This document shows, one piece after another, positions 7,981 to 17,421 of a stretch of 64,000 nucleotides of DNA. The notes beneath the pieces were generated by a model. The model was not told where the DNA came from. It saw only the letters and a program-made list of their open reading frames with translations, and ran no database searches. Position numbers and translations under genes: made by a program. Source of the DNA: Streptomyces akebiae (GTDB lineage Bacteria > Actinomycetota > Actinomycetes > Streptomycetales > Streptomycetaceae); contig NZ_CP080647.1 in NCBI RefSeq assembly GCF_019599145.1, positions 7,688,001-7,752,000 on the forward strand, read 5' to 3'. The first letter of the stretch is position 1. Each line of letters starts with the position of its first letter.

Positions 7981-10900
7981 TCAGACCTTGCGCAGGCGGA
8001 AGGTCAGCGTGAGGGCCTCGTCCGTGAACGGCGTGCCGTACGTCTCGTCGGCCTCGCCGGAGGCGAAGTCCGTCGCGAGGACCTCGTCCGCGATCAGGGC
8101 CGAGTGCTCGGTCAGCGCCGCGGTCACCGCCGGGTCCGTCGCCGTCCAGCGCAGGGCGATCCGGTCGGCCACGTCGAGGCCGCTGTTCTTGCGGGCTTCC
8201 TGGATCAGGCGGATGGCGTCCCGGGCGAGGCCCGCACGGCGCAGTTCCTCCGTGATCTCCAGGTCGAGGGCGACCGTCGCGCCGGAGTCGGAGGCCACCG
8301 ACCAGCCCTCGCGGGGGGTCTCCGTGATGATGACCTCGTCGGGGGCGAGGGTGATGGTCTCGCCGTCGACCTCGACGGTGGCCGTGCCCTCGCGCAGCGC
8401 CAGGGACAGGGCGGCCGCGTCGGCGTTCGCCACGGCCTTGGCCACGTCCTGGACGCGCTTGCCGAAGCGCTTGCCGAGGGCCCGGAAGTTGGCCTTCGCG
8501 GTCGTGTCCACCAGGGAGCCGCCGACCTCGGAGAGGGAGGCCAGTGAGCTGACGTTCAGCTCCTCGGTGATCTGCGCGTGCAGTTCGGGGTTCAGCGCGT
8601 CGAAGCCCGTCGCCGCCACCAGGGCGCGGGAGAGGGGCTGACGGGTCTTGACGCCGGACTCCGCCCGCGTGGCCCGGCCCAGTTCCACGAGCCGGCGTAC
8701 GAGCACCATCTGCTTGGACAGCTCGGGGTCGACCGCGGTCAGGTCCGCCTCGGGCCAGGCGGCGAGGTGCACGGACTCGGGCGCCCCCGGGGAAACCGGC
8801 ACGATCAGGTCCTGCCAGACCCGCTCGGTGATGAACGGGGTCAGCGGGGCCATCAGCTTGGTGACCGTCTCGACGACCTCGTGGAGGGTGCGCAGCGCGG
8901 CCTTGTCGCCCTGCCAGAAGCGGCGGCGCGACCGGCGCACGTACCAGTTCGAGAGGTCGTCGACGAACGCCGAGAGGAGCTTTCCGGCGCGCTGGGTGTC
9001 GTAGGCCTCCAGGGCCCCGGTCACCTGGTCGGTGAGGGCGTGGAGCTCGGACAGCAGCCAGCGGTCCAGGACCGGACGGTCGGCCGGGGCCGGGTCCGCC
9101 GCGCTGGGCGCCCAGTTCGACGTGCGGGCGTACAGGGCCTGGAAGGCGACCGTGTTCCAGTACGTGAGGAGGGTCTTGCGGACGACCTCCTGGATGGTGC
9201 CGTGGCCCACGCGACGGGCAGCCCAGGGGGAGCCGCCGGCCGCCATGAACCAGCGGACGGCGTCGGCGCCGTGCTGGTCCATGAGCGGGATCGGCTGCAG
9301 GATGTTGCCCAGGTGCTTGGACATCTTGCGGCCGTCCTCGGCGAGGATGTGGCCGAGGCACACGACGTTCTCGTAGGAGGACTTGTCGAAGACCAGGGTC
9401 CCGACGGCCATCAGCGTGTAGAACCAGCCGCGGGTCTGGTCGATGGCCTCGCTGATGAACTGGGCCGGGTAGCGGGACTCGAAGAGTTCCTTGTTCTTGT
9501 ACGGGTAGCCCCACTGCGCGAACGGCATCGAGCCCGAGTCGTACCAGGCGTCGATGACCTCCGGGACGCGTGTGGCCGTGCTGCCGCAGCCGTCCTGGGG
9601 GCAGGGGAAGGTGACCGCGTCGATGAACGGGCGGTGCGGGTCCAGCTCCGACTGGTCGGTGCCGGAGAGCCGGCTCAGCTCCTCGCGGGAACCGACGCAC
9701 GTGAGGTGGTTCTCCTCACAGCGCCAGATCGGCAGCGGGGTGCCCCAGTAGCGGCTGCGGGAGAGCGCCCAGTCGATGTTGTTGTTCAGCCAGTCGCCGA
9801 AGCGGCCGTGCTTGACCGAGTCCGGGAACCAGTTGGTCTTCTCGTTCTCCTGGAGGAGACGGTCCTTGACGGCGGTGGTGCGGATGTACCAGGACGGCTG
9901 CGCGTAGTAGAGGAGCGCGGTGTGGCAGCGCCAGCAGTGCGGGTAGCTGTGCTCGTACGGGATGTGCTTGAAGAGCAGGCCGCGCTGCTGGAGGTCCTCG
10001 GTGAGCTTTTCGTCCGCCTTCTTGAAGAACACGCCGCCGACGAGGGGGACGTCCTCCTCGAAGGTGCCGTCGGGGCGGACCGGGTTCACCACGGGCAGGC
10101 CGTACGAGCGGCAGACCTTGAGGTCGTCCTCACCGAAGGCGGGGGACTGGTGGACCAGACCCGTACCGTCCTCGGTCGTCACGTACTCGGCGTTCACGAC
10201 ATAGTGGGCCTCGGCCGGGAACTCCACGAGCTCGAACGGACGTTGATAGGTCCAGCGCTCCATCTCGGCGCCGGTGAAGGTCTGGCCGGTGGTCTCCCAG
10301 CCCTCGCCGAGTGCCTTGGCGACGAGCGGCTCGGCGACGACGAGCTTCTCGCTGCCGTCCGTGGCGACCACGTAGGTGACCTCGGGGTGGGCGGCGACCG
10401 CGGTGTTGGACACCAGCGTCCACGGCGTGGTCGTCCACACCAGGAGCGCGGCCTCACCGGCGAGCGGACCGGAGGTGAGCGGGAAACGGACGTACACCGA
10501 GGGGTCGACGACCGTCTCGTAGCCCTGCGCCAGCTCGTGGTCCGACAGACCGGTGCCGCAGCGGGGGCACCAGGGGGCGACGCGGTGGTCCTGGACCAGC
10601 AGGCCCTTGTTGAAGATCTCCTTGAGCGACCACCAGACGGACTCGACGTACTCGGGGTCCATGGTCCGGTAGGCGTCGTCGAGGTCGACCCAGTAGCCCA
10701 TGCGGGTCGTCAGCTCGGTGAAGGCGTCGGTGTGCCGGGTCACCGAGTCGCGGCACTTGGCGTTGAACTCGGCGATGCCGTACGCCTCGATGTCCTTCTT
10801 GCCGTTGAAGCCGAGCTCCTTCTCGACGGCCAGCTCCACGGGGAGGCCGTGGCAGTCCCAGCCGGCCTTGCGGGCCACGTGGTAGCCGCGCATCGTGCGG

Positions 10901-11124
10901 AAGCGGGGGAAGACGTCCTTGAAGACGCGCGCCTCGATGTGGTGGGCGCCCGGCATGCCGTTGGCGGTGGGCGGGCCCTCGTAGAACACCCACTCGGGGC
11001 GGCCCTCGGACTGCTCCAGGCTCTTGGCGAAGATCTTCTGCTCGCGCCAGAAGTCGAGCACCGCGTGCTCGAGCGCGGGCAGATCGACCTGGGCGGGCAC
11101 CTGGCGGTACGTCGGCTCTGTCAT
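7981..11124 (-). CDS. ileS: Isoleucyl-tRNA synthetase
   Basis: This class I synthetase charges tRNA-Ile with isoleucine. From the ATG at 11124 it has 1047 residues. The nucleotide-binding signature is PPTANGMPGAHHIEAR near residue 46, and the second signature is DGRKMSKHLGN near residue 595. Between them lies the large editing (CP1) insertion. The anticodon-binding domain includes VDDLSNWYVRRSRRRFW. The KMSKH form and the length resemble the long, eukaryote-like IleS class, which is often mupirocin-tolerant; that is inference. The frame is open 32 codons further upstream, but that stretch is T-box leader, and the ATG at 11124 has GGAGGA about 9 bases before it. Confidence 0.97.
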   Translation of the reverse strand: MTEPTYRQVPAQVDLPALEHAVLDFWREQKIFAKSLEQSEGRPEWVFYEGPPTANGMPGAHHIEARVFKDVFPRFRTMRGYHVARKAGWDCHGLPVELAVEKELGFNGKKDIEAYGIAEFNAKCRDSVTRHTDAFTELTTRMGYWVDLDDAYRTMDPEYVESVWWSLKEIFNKGLLVQDHRVAPWCPRCGTGLSDHELAQGYETVVDPSVYVRFPLTSGPLAGEAALLVWTTTPWTLVSNTAVAAHPEVTYVVATDGSEKLVVAEPLVAKALGEGWETTGQTFTGAEMERWTYQRPFELVEFPAEAHYVVNAEYVTTEDGTGLVHQSPAFGEDDLKVCRSYGLPVVNPVRPDGTFEEDVPLVGGVFFKKADEKLTEDLQQRGLLFKHIPYEHSYPHCWRCHTALLYYAQPSWYIRTTAVKDRLLQENEKTNWFPDSVKHGRFGDWLNNNIDWALSRSRYWGTPLPIWRCEENHLTCVGSREELSRLSGTDQSELDPHRPFIDAVTFPCPQDGCGSTATRVPEVIDAWYDSGSMPFAQWGYPYKNKELFESRYPAQFISEAIDQTRGWFYTLMAVGTLVFDKSSYENVVCLGHILAEDGRKMSKHLGNILQPIPLMDQHGADAVRWFMAAGGSPWAARRVGHGTIQEVVRKTLLTYWNTVAFQALYARTSNWAPSAADPAPADRPVLDRWLLSELHALTDQVTGALEAYDTQRAGKLLSAFVDDLSNWYVRRSRRRFWQGDKAALRTLHEVVETVTKLMAPLTPFITERVWQDLIVPVSPGAPESVHLAAWPEADLTAVDPELSKQMVLVRRLVELGRATRAESGVKTRQPLSRALVAATGFDALNPELHAQITEELNVSSLASLSEVGGSLVDTTAKANFRALGKRFGKRVQDVAKAVANADAAALSLALREGTATVEVDGETITLAPDEVIITETPREGWSVASDSGATVALDLEITEELRRAGLARDAIRLIQEARKNSGLDVADRIALRWTATDPAVTAALTEHSALIADEVLATDFASGEADETYGTPFTDEALTLTFRLRKV

Positions 11125-11440
11125 GAGCGGGCTTCCTCCAACGGACTTGCTGCCTTCCGTCGGAGGGACGAGAGCTTCGATCCTTCGTACGCCGTGTGCG
11201 GCGCGCTCCCGCGGTACCACCCTCCTTGGCTCCCCCGCGCGCCGTACGCGCCGGTGAACCCCCTCATTGAGGTCGCGATACCGGGTCTACTCGCCGTGCC
11301 CCACGGACTGCGCCATGGGGTGCGGATTTCTTCCGGCGGCTCCGGGGTGATCTTCACATCGCGCTCGCCCCCGGGCTTCCACCGTCCCCGGGTCGCTCTG
11401 GGCTGCGTACGACGCTACTCGTCCCCATCCACGCTTCTCG
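11125..11440 (-). promoter_or_regulatory. T-box riboswitch controlling ileS translation
   Basis: Read on the - strand, the leader contains the T-box consensus AGGGTGGTACCGCGG at 11223-11209; its central bases pair with the free CCA end of uncharged tRNA. Downstream, CCTCCGACGGA (11166-11156) is complementary, with one G-U, to TCCGTTGGAGG (11145-11135), which holds the ileS Shine-Dalgarno. So the site is masked unless uncharged tRNA-Ile binds. A likely ATC specifier lies in GTGAAGATCACC inside a CCGGGG/CCCCGG stem (about 11335-11375). The pattern matches the translational ileS T-boxes known from Actinobacteria. The 5' limit is approximate. Confidence 0.9.
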
Positions 11441-11772
11441 CTCCGCCCAGTGTACGGCGCCGTACGGACAGGGGCCGACCGGATTTCCGGCGGCCGTGGG
11501 CGGTGTGCGGCGGCGCTCTGCCCGGGTTTGCGGGCAGGGGTGTGGTGACCTGCGGGATGACCCGAATGGAGTGGGCGGGGCGTCCGGATCCTGGGACGTG
11601 CGGCGCGGCGGAATACCCGGCGGGGAGCTGGGCACAACGCTTGCAGGCTTGTCGCGCGACGGGTGCGGGGCGGGCGGAATGAGTGGTCTGCCCCGTTGCC
11701 GCGGAACTCGGGTCGATTTATCGTCCCAGCACGATGCGCGTGCAAGATCACAATATGTGAAGGGGCGCGGCC
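11441..11772. other. Divergent intergenic region, no gene seen
   Basis: These 332 bases separate the start of the ileS leader from the DksA-like gene and must hold two divergent promoters. I see no convincing coding frame. TACACT near 11450 on the - strand could be the -10 of ileS. An AT-richer stretch (ATTTATCGT, then CACAATATG) about 15-60 bases before the next gene could hold its promoter. Neither has a clear -35 partner. Confidence 0.35.
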
Positions 11773-12642
11773 ATGGTGGCGAAGAAGACCGCCGTACAGC
11801 AGTCGGCGTCCGGCAGATCCACGGTGGCCTCCGGCGGTGGAGACGAGGGGCCGAAGGCCTCGGCGGTGAAGGCGGCCGGAAAGAAGAGGGTGGCGAAGAA
11901 GGCGTTGGCCGCGAAGGCGGTGGCGAAGAAGGCGGTGGCCAAGAAGGCCGCAGCGGAGAAGCCGGTCGCCGGCAAGCCGGATGCCGGGAAGTCCGTCGCC
12001 GGGAAGTCGGCGGGCGGGAAGGCCGTCGGTGGCGAGTCGGTCGTCAAGAAGACCGCGGCCAAGAAGGCGACGACGGTGAAGAAGAGCACCTCTGCGACGA
12101 AGAGCACGGTCAAGAAGGCGGACGCGGCCGAGGCCGCCGAGACGACGGGAGCCACGACAGTGGTTGCGAAGAACACTCCTGGTACGGCTACGGCGGCGAA
12201 GAAGAAGCCCACCGCCGTCCCCAAGGCACGGCCCGCCGCGGTGGAGCCCGGCGAGCTCGCGGTACGCCCCGGAGAGGACCCCTGGAGCCCCGACGAGGTG
12301 GACGAGGCCCGGACGGAGCTGCAGTCCGAGGCGACGCGGCTGAGGACCGAGCTGGAGGCCTCCGAGCGGGCCCTGACCGGCCTGATGCGGGACTCCGGGG
12401 ACGGCGCGGGCGACGACCAGGCCGACACCGGGGCGAAGAACATCACGCGCGAGCACGAGCTGTCGCTCGCCCACAACGCACGCGAGATGCTCGACCAGAC
12501 CGAGCGCGCCCTGGACCGGCTCGCCTCGGGCACCTACGGACTCTGCGAGAACTGCGGCAATCCGATCGGAAAGGCGCGAATGCAGGCCTTCCCCCGGGCC
12601 ACACTGTGCGTCGAGTGCAAGCAGAAGCAGGAACGCCGCTAG
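11773..12642 (+). CDS. DksA/TraR zinc-finger protein with histone-like Lys/Ala N-terminus
   Basis: The 289-residue protein joins two parts. Residues 1 to about 155 are Lys/Ala-rich with many AKKA/VAKK steps (for example KKALAAKAVAKKAVAKKAAA), like histone H1-type tails, and could bind DNA non-specifically. Residues about 170-289 are a DksA/TraR-type domain: a helical hairpin with LQSEATRLRTELE and EHELSLAHNAREML, then a four-Cys zinc finger CENCGNPIG...CVEC (from C258). DksA proteins act through the RNA polymerase secondary channel, but the acidic tip that works with ppGpp is not obvious here. The ATG follows GAAGGGG. Confidence 0.85.
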   Translation: MVAKKTAVQQSASGRSTVASGGGDEGPKASAVKAAGKKRVAKKALAAKAVAKKAVAKKAAAEKPVAGKPDAGKSVAGKSAGGKAVGGESVVKKTAAKKATTVKKSTSATKSTVKKADAAEAAETTGATTVVAKNTPGTATAAKKKPTAVPKARPAAVEPGELAVRPGEDPWSPDEVDEARTELQSEATRLRTELEASERALTGLMRDSGDGAGDDQADTGAKNITREHELSLAHNAREMLDQTERALDRLASGTYGLCENCGNPIGKARMQAFPRATLCVECKQKQERR

Positions 12643-12723
12643 CGATCGCCGACTGAGCCCCTGGTCCGCGGCGGGCGTGTCGTACCTTTGTCCTCAGTCA
12701 GGAACCTAGGTTGAGGGACTCAC

Positions 12724-13335
12724 GTGGCAGAGGCGGAGCGCATCATCGGTACGCCGGACATTCCAGACGCGACCGGGGCCGACCCGGAGCAGTCCGACGG
12801 CGGCGACGACGCCGCGGCGCAGCGGGCCGAGGCGGCCGCGAAGCCGCGCGGCAGGCGCCGGATCGCCGTGCTGTTCGGGGTCGCCGCGCTGGCGTACGCG
12901 CTCGACCTGGTCAGCAAGATGATCGTGGTCGCGAAGCTGGAGCACCATGAACCGATCGAGATCATCGGCGACTGGCTGAAGTTCGAGGCGATCCGCAACG
13001 CGGGCGCGGCCTTCGGCTTCGGCGAGGCCTTCACGATCATCTTCACGGTGATCGCGGCGATCGTGATCCTGGTGATCGCCCGGCTCGCCCGCAAGCTCTA
13101 CAGCCTGCCCTGGGCGATCGCGCTCGGTCTGTTGCTCGGCGGTGCGCTGGGCAACCTGACCGACCGGATCTTCCGGTCGCCGGGCGTCTTCGAGGGCGCG
13201 GTCGTCGACTTCATCGCGCCGAAGGGCTTCGCGGTCTTCAACCTCGCGGACTCGGCCATCGTGTGCGGCGGCATCCTGATCGTGCTGCTGTCGTTCCGGG
13301 GGCTCGACCCGGACGGGACCGTCCACAAGGACTGA
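12724..13335 (+). CDS. lspA: Lipoprotein signal peptidase II
   Basis: LspA is a membrane aspartic protease that cuts the signal peptide from diacylglyceryl-modified prolipoproteins. The 203-residue protein has an extra, charged N-terminal extension of about 45 residues common in Actinobacteria, then four membrane segments. The catalytic aspartates are D162 in VVDFIAPKG and D176 in FNLADSAI, and the conserved NAGAAFGFG is near residue 93. The GTG start follows GAGGGA by about 6 bases. It probably starts an operon with the next two genes. The other lipoprotein enzyme, lgt, is also in this window. Confidence 0.95.
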   Translation: MAEAERIIGTPDIPDATGADPEQSDGGDDAAAQRAEAAAKPRGRRRIAVLFGVAALAYALDLVSKMIVVAKLEHHEPIEIIGDWLKFEAIRNAGAAFGFGEAFTIIFTVIAAIVILVIARLARKLYSLPWAIALGLLLGGALGNLTDRIFRSPGVFEGAVVDFIAPKGFAVFNLADSAIVCGGILIVLLSFRGLDPDGTVHKD

Positions 13336-13406
13336 ACCCGGCAGGACCGACGGGGTTTTCCACAGGCGCGGTCGGGCGTGTCGTGGCGGTCCGGCATACT
13401 CGTCGG

Positions 13407-14351
13407 GTGAGCACGATTCCCGAGATCCGTACCCTGCCCGTGCCCGACGGCCTGGAGGGCGAGCGTGTGGACGCCGTCATCTCCCGCATGTTCGGCTTCT
13501 CCCGTACCAAGGCGGCCGAGCTCGCCGCCGCGGGGAAGGTCACGGTCGACGGGTCGGTGGTCGGCAAGTCGGAGCGGGTGCACGGCGGGGCCTGGCTCGA
13601 GGTCGAGATGCCGCAGGCGCCCGCGCCGGTGCAGATCGTCGCCGAGCCGGTCGAGGGCATGGAGATCGTGCACGACGACGATGACGTGGTCGTGATCGTC
13701 AAGCCGGTCGGTGTGGCCGCGCACCCCAGCCCCGGCTGGTCGGGGCCCACCGTCATCGGCGGGCTCGCCGCCGCGGGGTACCGCATCTCCACCTCCGGCG
13801 CGGCCGAGCGGCAGGGCATCGTGCACCGGCTCGACGTCGGCACCTCGGGTCTCATGGTGGTCGCCAAGTCGGAGTACGCGTACACGTCCCTCAAGCGCCA
13901 GTTCAAGGAGCGGACGGTCGACAAGCGGTACCACGCGCTGGTCCAGGGCCATCCCGACCCCACGAGCGGCACCATCGACGCGCCCATCGGCCGGCACCCC
14001 AACCACGACTACAAGTGGGCGGTCATCGCCGAGGGCAAGCCGTCGGTCACGCACTACGACCTCATCGAGGCGTTCCGTGCCGCGTCCCTGCTCGACATCA
14101 AGCTGGAGACCGGGCGCACGCACCAGATCCGCGTCCACATGTCGGCCCACCGCCACCCGTGCGTCGGCGACCTGACGTACGGCGCCGATCCGACGCTCGC
14201 CAAGCGGCTCGGCCTCACCCGTCAGTGGCTGCACGCCGTGCGCCTCGGTTTCGAGCACCCCGGGGACGGGAGCTGGGTCGAGTTCGAGTGCGACTACCCG
14301 GCGGATCTGCAGAAGGCCCTGGACAAGGTTCGGGAGGAGACGTACGCGTGA
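13407..14351 (+). CDS. rluD: RluA-family 23S rRNA pseudouridine synthase
   Basis: Enzymes of this family turn selected uridines of 23S rRNA into pseudouridine. The 314-residue protein has an N-terminal S4 RNA-binding domain (about 14-75, with [18 protein letters not shown]), then the catalytic domain with [16 protein letters not shown], in which D143 is the catalytic aspartate, and [14 protein letters not shown] near residue 235. The GTG at 13407 (VSTIPEIR) is chosen over upstream in-frame codons because it agrees with family lengths. In Streptomyces it regularly follows lspA, 71 bases away here. RluD rather than another RluA member is likely but not proven. Confidence 0.88.
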   Translation: MSTIPEIRTLPVPDGLEGERVDAVISRMFGFSRTKAAELAAAGKVTVDGSVVGKSERVHGGAWLEVEMPQAPAPVQIVAEPVEGMEIVHDDDDVVVIVKPVGVAAHPSPGWSGPTVIGGLAAAGYRISTSGAAERQGIVHRLDVGTSGLMVVAKSEYAYTSLKRQFKERTVDKRYHALVQGHPDPTSGTIDAPIGRHPNHDYKWAVIAEGKPSVTHYDLIEAFRAASLLDIKLETGRTHQIRVHMSAHRHPCVGDLTYGADPTLAKRLGLTRQWLHAVRLGFEHPGDGSWVEFECDYPADLQKALDKVREETYA

Positions 14352-14824
14352 GCCCCGTACCGGTGTCCTACGAGGTGCGCGTCGCCGACGGCCCCGCCGA
14401 TCGCGAGGCGTGCTTCGCGGTGCGCAAGCAGGTCTTCGTCGTCGAACAGGGCGTGCCGGAGGACCTGGAGTACGACGCGTACGACGCCGAGGCCGTGCAC
14501 GTGCTCGCCGAGCGGGACGACGGGGTACCCCTCGGGGCCGGGCGGCTGCTGTACGGAAGGGCGGCGGCCGGCAAGACCGGTGGGGAGCCCGGTGTGGGGT
14601 CCCTGGGGCGGCTCGCCGTCGTGGCGGAGGCCCGGGGGCTGGGCGTCGGGGTCGCGCTGGTGCGGGCGGTCGAGGAGGCGGCGCGGGAGCGCGGGCTGAC
14701 CGCGGTGGACCTGGGGGCGCAGACGCATGCCCTGGGGTTCTACGCGCGGCTGGGGTATGAGGCGTACGGGCCGGAGTTCCCGGACGCGGGCATCCCTCAT
14801 CGGGCGATGCGGCGAAGGCTTTAG
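14348..14824 (+). CDS. GNAT-family N-acetyltransferase
   Basis: The 158-residue protein fits the small GNAT (ElaA/YjdJ-like) fold. It has a start domain [19 protein letters not shown] typical of ElaA-type members, the acetyl-CoA loop [10 protein letters not shown] (the family's Q/R-x-x-G-x-G/A) at about residues 96-106, and the C-terminal [13 protein letters not shown] motif with the tyrosine that usually protonates CoA. The substrate is unknown. The GTG overlaps the rluD stop (GTGA), so it is co-translated with rluD. Confidence 0.85.
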   Translation: MSPVPVSYEVRVADGPADREACFAVRKQVFVVEQGVPEDLEYDAYDAEAVHVLAERDDGVPLGAGRLLYGRAAAGKTGGEPGVGSLGRLAVVAEARGLGVGVALVRAVEEAARERGLTAVDLGAQTHALGFYARLGYEAYGPEFPDAGIPHRAMRRRL

Positions 14825-14897
14825 CGTTCGGCGGTGCGGGTGGGGCACCCTGGGCATCCGGTCGGTCGTGATCGTCTAGCACCAGCGGAGCGCCCCC

Positions 14898-16484
14898 ATG
14901 GATCAATTGGCCCTGTTCTTCGTGTTGTTGGTCGGGGCCGTGGTCAGCGTGCCGGTGGGCGAGCGGCTGAAGCTGCCGGCGCCGGTGCTGATGACGCTGC
15001 TGGGCATCGCCCTGGCCCTGCCCGGGTTCGTGCCCAATGTGGAGATCCCGCCGGAGCTCATCCTGCCGCTGCTGCTGCCCCCGCTGCTGTACGCGGCGGT
15101 GCGGCGGACCTCCTGGCGGCAGTTCACGGCCAACCTGCGGCCGATCTTCCTGCTGGCCGTGGCGCTGGTGTTCGTGACCACCGCCGCGGTGGCCGCCGTG
15201 GCGAACACGATCGTGCCCGGACTGCCCATCGCGGCGGCCGTGGCGCTCGGCGCCCTCGTCGCGCCGCCCGACCCGGTCGCGGCGACGGCCGTGGCGGGAC
15301 AGCTCGGGCTGCCGCGCCGACTGGTGTCGATACTGGAGGGCGAGGGCCTCTTCAACGACGTCACGGCCATCGTGCTCTACCACGTGGCCATCGCCGCCGC
15401 CGTCAGCGGGTCGTTCTCCTGGCCGGGCGCCGCGCTCCAGCTCGTGCTGTCGGCCGTCGTCGCCGTCGCCGTGGGGATCGGGCTCGGCTGGGCCGCCAAC
15501 AGGCTGATGGACTTCCTCGAGGACGCGACGCTGCAGATCGGGCTGACCCTGCTCGTGCCGTACGCGTCGTACGTGATGGCCGAGGAGCTCCACGGGTCCG
15601 GTGTGCTCGCGGTGCTCACGACCGCGTTGTTCCTCGCGGAGTACGCGCTCGGCGCGGACGACGTCCTGACGCGGCTCGCCGGGCACACCGTCTGGGACGT
15701 CGTGGACACGCTGGTCACCGGTGTCGCCTTCGGGCTGATCGGGCTGGAGCTCCACAACGCCATCCGTACGGCGTCCGGGCGGTGGGGGGAGATGCTCGGC
15801 TGGGCGGCGGCCGTCGTGGTCGTCGTCGTGCTCGTACGGCTGCTGTGGCTGCTGCCGGCGACGTGGCTGGCGCGGCGGTTGCACGCGAAGCGGGACTACG
15901 ACGAGGAGATCCCGATGTCGTGGCGCGAGACCGTGGTGATGTGGTGGTCGGGGATGCGCGGGGTGGCCTCCGTGGCGCTGGCGCTGGCGATTCCGCTGGA
16001 GACGGACAGTGGGGCGCCGTTCCCGGACCGGGACGAGATCGTGTTCATCGCGTTCGGGGTGATCATGGCGACGCTGGTGCTGCAGGGCCTGACTCTGCCG
16101 TTGCTGGTGCGGCGGCTGGGGGTGCGGGCCGACGAGGGGGCCGAGAAGGAGTTCGAGAAGGCGTTGGCCGTACGGGCGGCGAAAGCGGCGAAGCGGCGGC
16201 TGAAGGAGATCGAGGAGGTGGAGGAGCTGCCGGAGGAGATGTCCGAGCGGTTGCTGCGGCGGGCCTTCGACATCGGGGTGCGGATCAGTCCGGAGGTGGG
16301 GGAGGACGAGCGGCGGGAGGGCCATGAGCAGCGGGTGCGGCGGCTTCGGCGGATGCGGCGGATCCAGGGGGAGATGCTGAGCGCGGCTCGCCACGAGGTG
16401 CTGGCCGCGCGCAGTGAGCCCGGCGCGAATCCCGAGGTGGTGGACCGGGTGCTCCGGCATCTGGATGTGCGCAGCCTGCGCTGA
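14898..16484 (+). CDS. CPA1-family Na+/H+ antiporter
   Basis: The 528-residue protein has about 12 membrane segments in residues 1-410, followed by a charged cytoplasmic tail rich in Arg, Glu and Lys. The CPA1 ion-binding region is visible as ALVAPPDPVAATAV (about 120-133) and EGEGLFNDVTAIV (about 148-160), whose acidic residues carry the transported ion. It probably exchanges Na+ for H+ to hold pH and sodium. It stands alone: 73 bases after the acetyltransferase and 125 before the next gene. Cation preference cannot be read from sequence. Confidence 0.9.
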   Translation: MDQLALFFVLLVGAVVSVPVGERLKLPAPVLMTLLGIALALPGFVPNVEIPPELILPLLLPPLLYAAVRRTSWRQFTANLRPIFLLAVALVFVTTAAVAAVANTIVPGLPIAAAVALGALVAPPDPVAATAVAGQLGLPRRLVSILEGEGLFNDVTAIVLYHVAIAAAVSGSFSWPGAALQLVLSAVVAVAVGIGLGWAANRLMDFLEDATLQIGLTLLVPYASYVMAEELHGSGVLAVLTTALFLAEYALGADDVLTRLAGHTVWDVVDTLVTGVAFGLIGLELHNAIRTASGRWGEMLGWAAAVVVVVVLVRLLWLLPATWLARRLHAKRDYDEEIPMSWRETVVMWWSGMRGVASVALALAIPLETDSGAPFPDRDEIVFIAFGVIMATLVLQGLTLPLLVRRLGVRADEGAEKEFEKALAVRAAKAAKRRLKEIEEVEELPEEMSERLLRRAFDIGVRISPEVGEDERREGHEQRVRRLRRMRRIQGEMLSAARHEVLAARSEPGANPEVVDRVLRHLDVRSLR

Positions 16485-16609
16485 CCCGGCCGGCACTGTT
16501 CCGGTGGGTTGGCGGGCCTGGAGTCGTCGTGTGACGTGTTTGTGCCGAGGCGCGGGGATGCCACCGAGGTGGAGGCTCGGGGGAGTTGGGGGTTTGTAGG
16601 GTCGGGGGT

Positions 16610-17350
16610 ATGGCTCGCAATGTGGTGATCAGTGGTGGCGGGACGGGGATCGGGCGCGCGGCGGCGGAGGTGTTCGCGGCCGGTGGGGACCGGGTGTTGT
16701 TGGTCGGGCGGCGGGGAGAGGTGCTGGAGAGGGCGGGGGTGCCCGGGGCGCTCACGTACGCGGCCGATCTCTCCGACGCGGAGAGTGTGCGGGGGCTCGC
16801 CGCCTTCGTGGCGGCGGAGTTCGGGACCGTGGACGTGCTGATCCACAGCGCCGGGGGGAACGGCGGGCTGGAGCCCGCAGTGCACGGGGGCGATCCGCTC
16901 GACGCCGTCGCGCACACCTGGGGCGTCAACTTCCGGCTGAACACGCTGACCGCCGTGCTGCTCACCGAGGCGTTGCGGGAGCGGCTGGCCTCGCCGGGCG
17001 GGCGGGTGCTCTTCCTGTCGTCGATCGCGGCGTACCGGGGGTCGGGGAGCGGGGCGTACGCCGCGTCCAAGGCGGCGCTGCACCCCTACGCGTTCGATCT
17101 GGCACGGGAGTTCGGGCCGCGCGGGATCACGGTGAATGTCGTGGCGCCCGGCTATGTGGAGGACACCGAGTTCTTCGGCGGTCCGGTGGAGGAGACGCGG
17201 CGGGCCCGGCTCGTCGCGGAGACCTCCATGGGCCGGGCCGGTACGCCCGCGGACGTCGCCGACACCCTGCACTGGCTCGCGTCGCCCGGCGCCGGACACG
17301 TCACCGCGCAGATCGTCCAGGTCAACGGAGGCGCGGAGCGCGGGCACTGA
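16610..17350 (+). CDS. Short-chain dehydrogenase/reductase
   Basis: The 246-residue protein is a classical SDR. The NAD(P)-binding motif is SGGGTGIGRA (8-17), with GRR at about 40 suggesting NADP(H). HSAGGNGG replaces the usual NNAG. The catalytic residues are a serine in FLSSIAAY (about 137) and Y150 and K154 in YAASK. The C-terminal part has the INVVAPGYV-type segment and ends with VQVNGGAERGH. The substrate is unknown. The ATG at 16610 is preferred to a GTG-like codon 8 residues upstream because the family motif then starts at the usual distance. Confidence 0.88.
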   Translation: MARNVVISGGGTGIGRAAAEVFAAGGDRVLLVGRRGEVLERAGVPGALTYAADLSDAESVRGLAAFVAAEFGTVDVLIHSAGGNGGLEPAVHGGDPLDAVAHTWGVNFRLNTLTAVLLTEALRERLASPGGRVLFLSSIAAYRGSGSGAYAASKAALHPYAFDLAREFGPRGITVNVVAPGYVEDTEFFGGPVEETRRARLVAETSMGRAGTPADVADTLHWLASPGAGHVTAQIVQVNGGAERGH

Positions 17351-17353
17351 GGG

Positions 17354-17391
17354 CGTGGGGGCGGGCCCCGAGGCCGGGGCCCGCCCCCACG
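17354..17391. terminator. Bidirectional terminator between SDR gene and mscS-like gene
   Basis: A perfect 17-base-pair stem (17354-17370 with 17375-17391; arm CGTGGGGGCGGGCCCCG) with an AGGC loop lies 3 bases past the SDR stop and 30 bases past the end of the convergent channel gene, so it can serve both. Confidence 0.9.
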
Positions 17392-17421
17392 TTCACGTCG
17401 ACGCGCCGACGGTGCCCGTGC

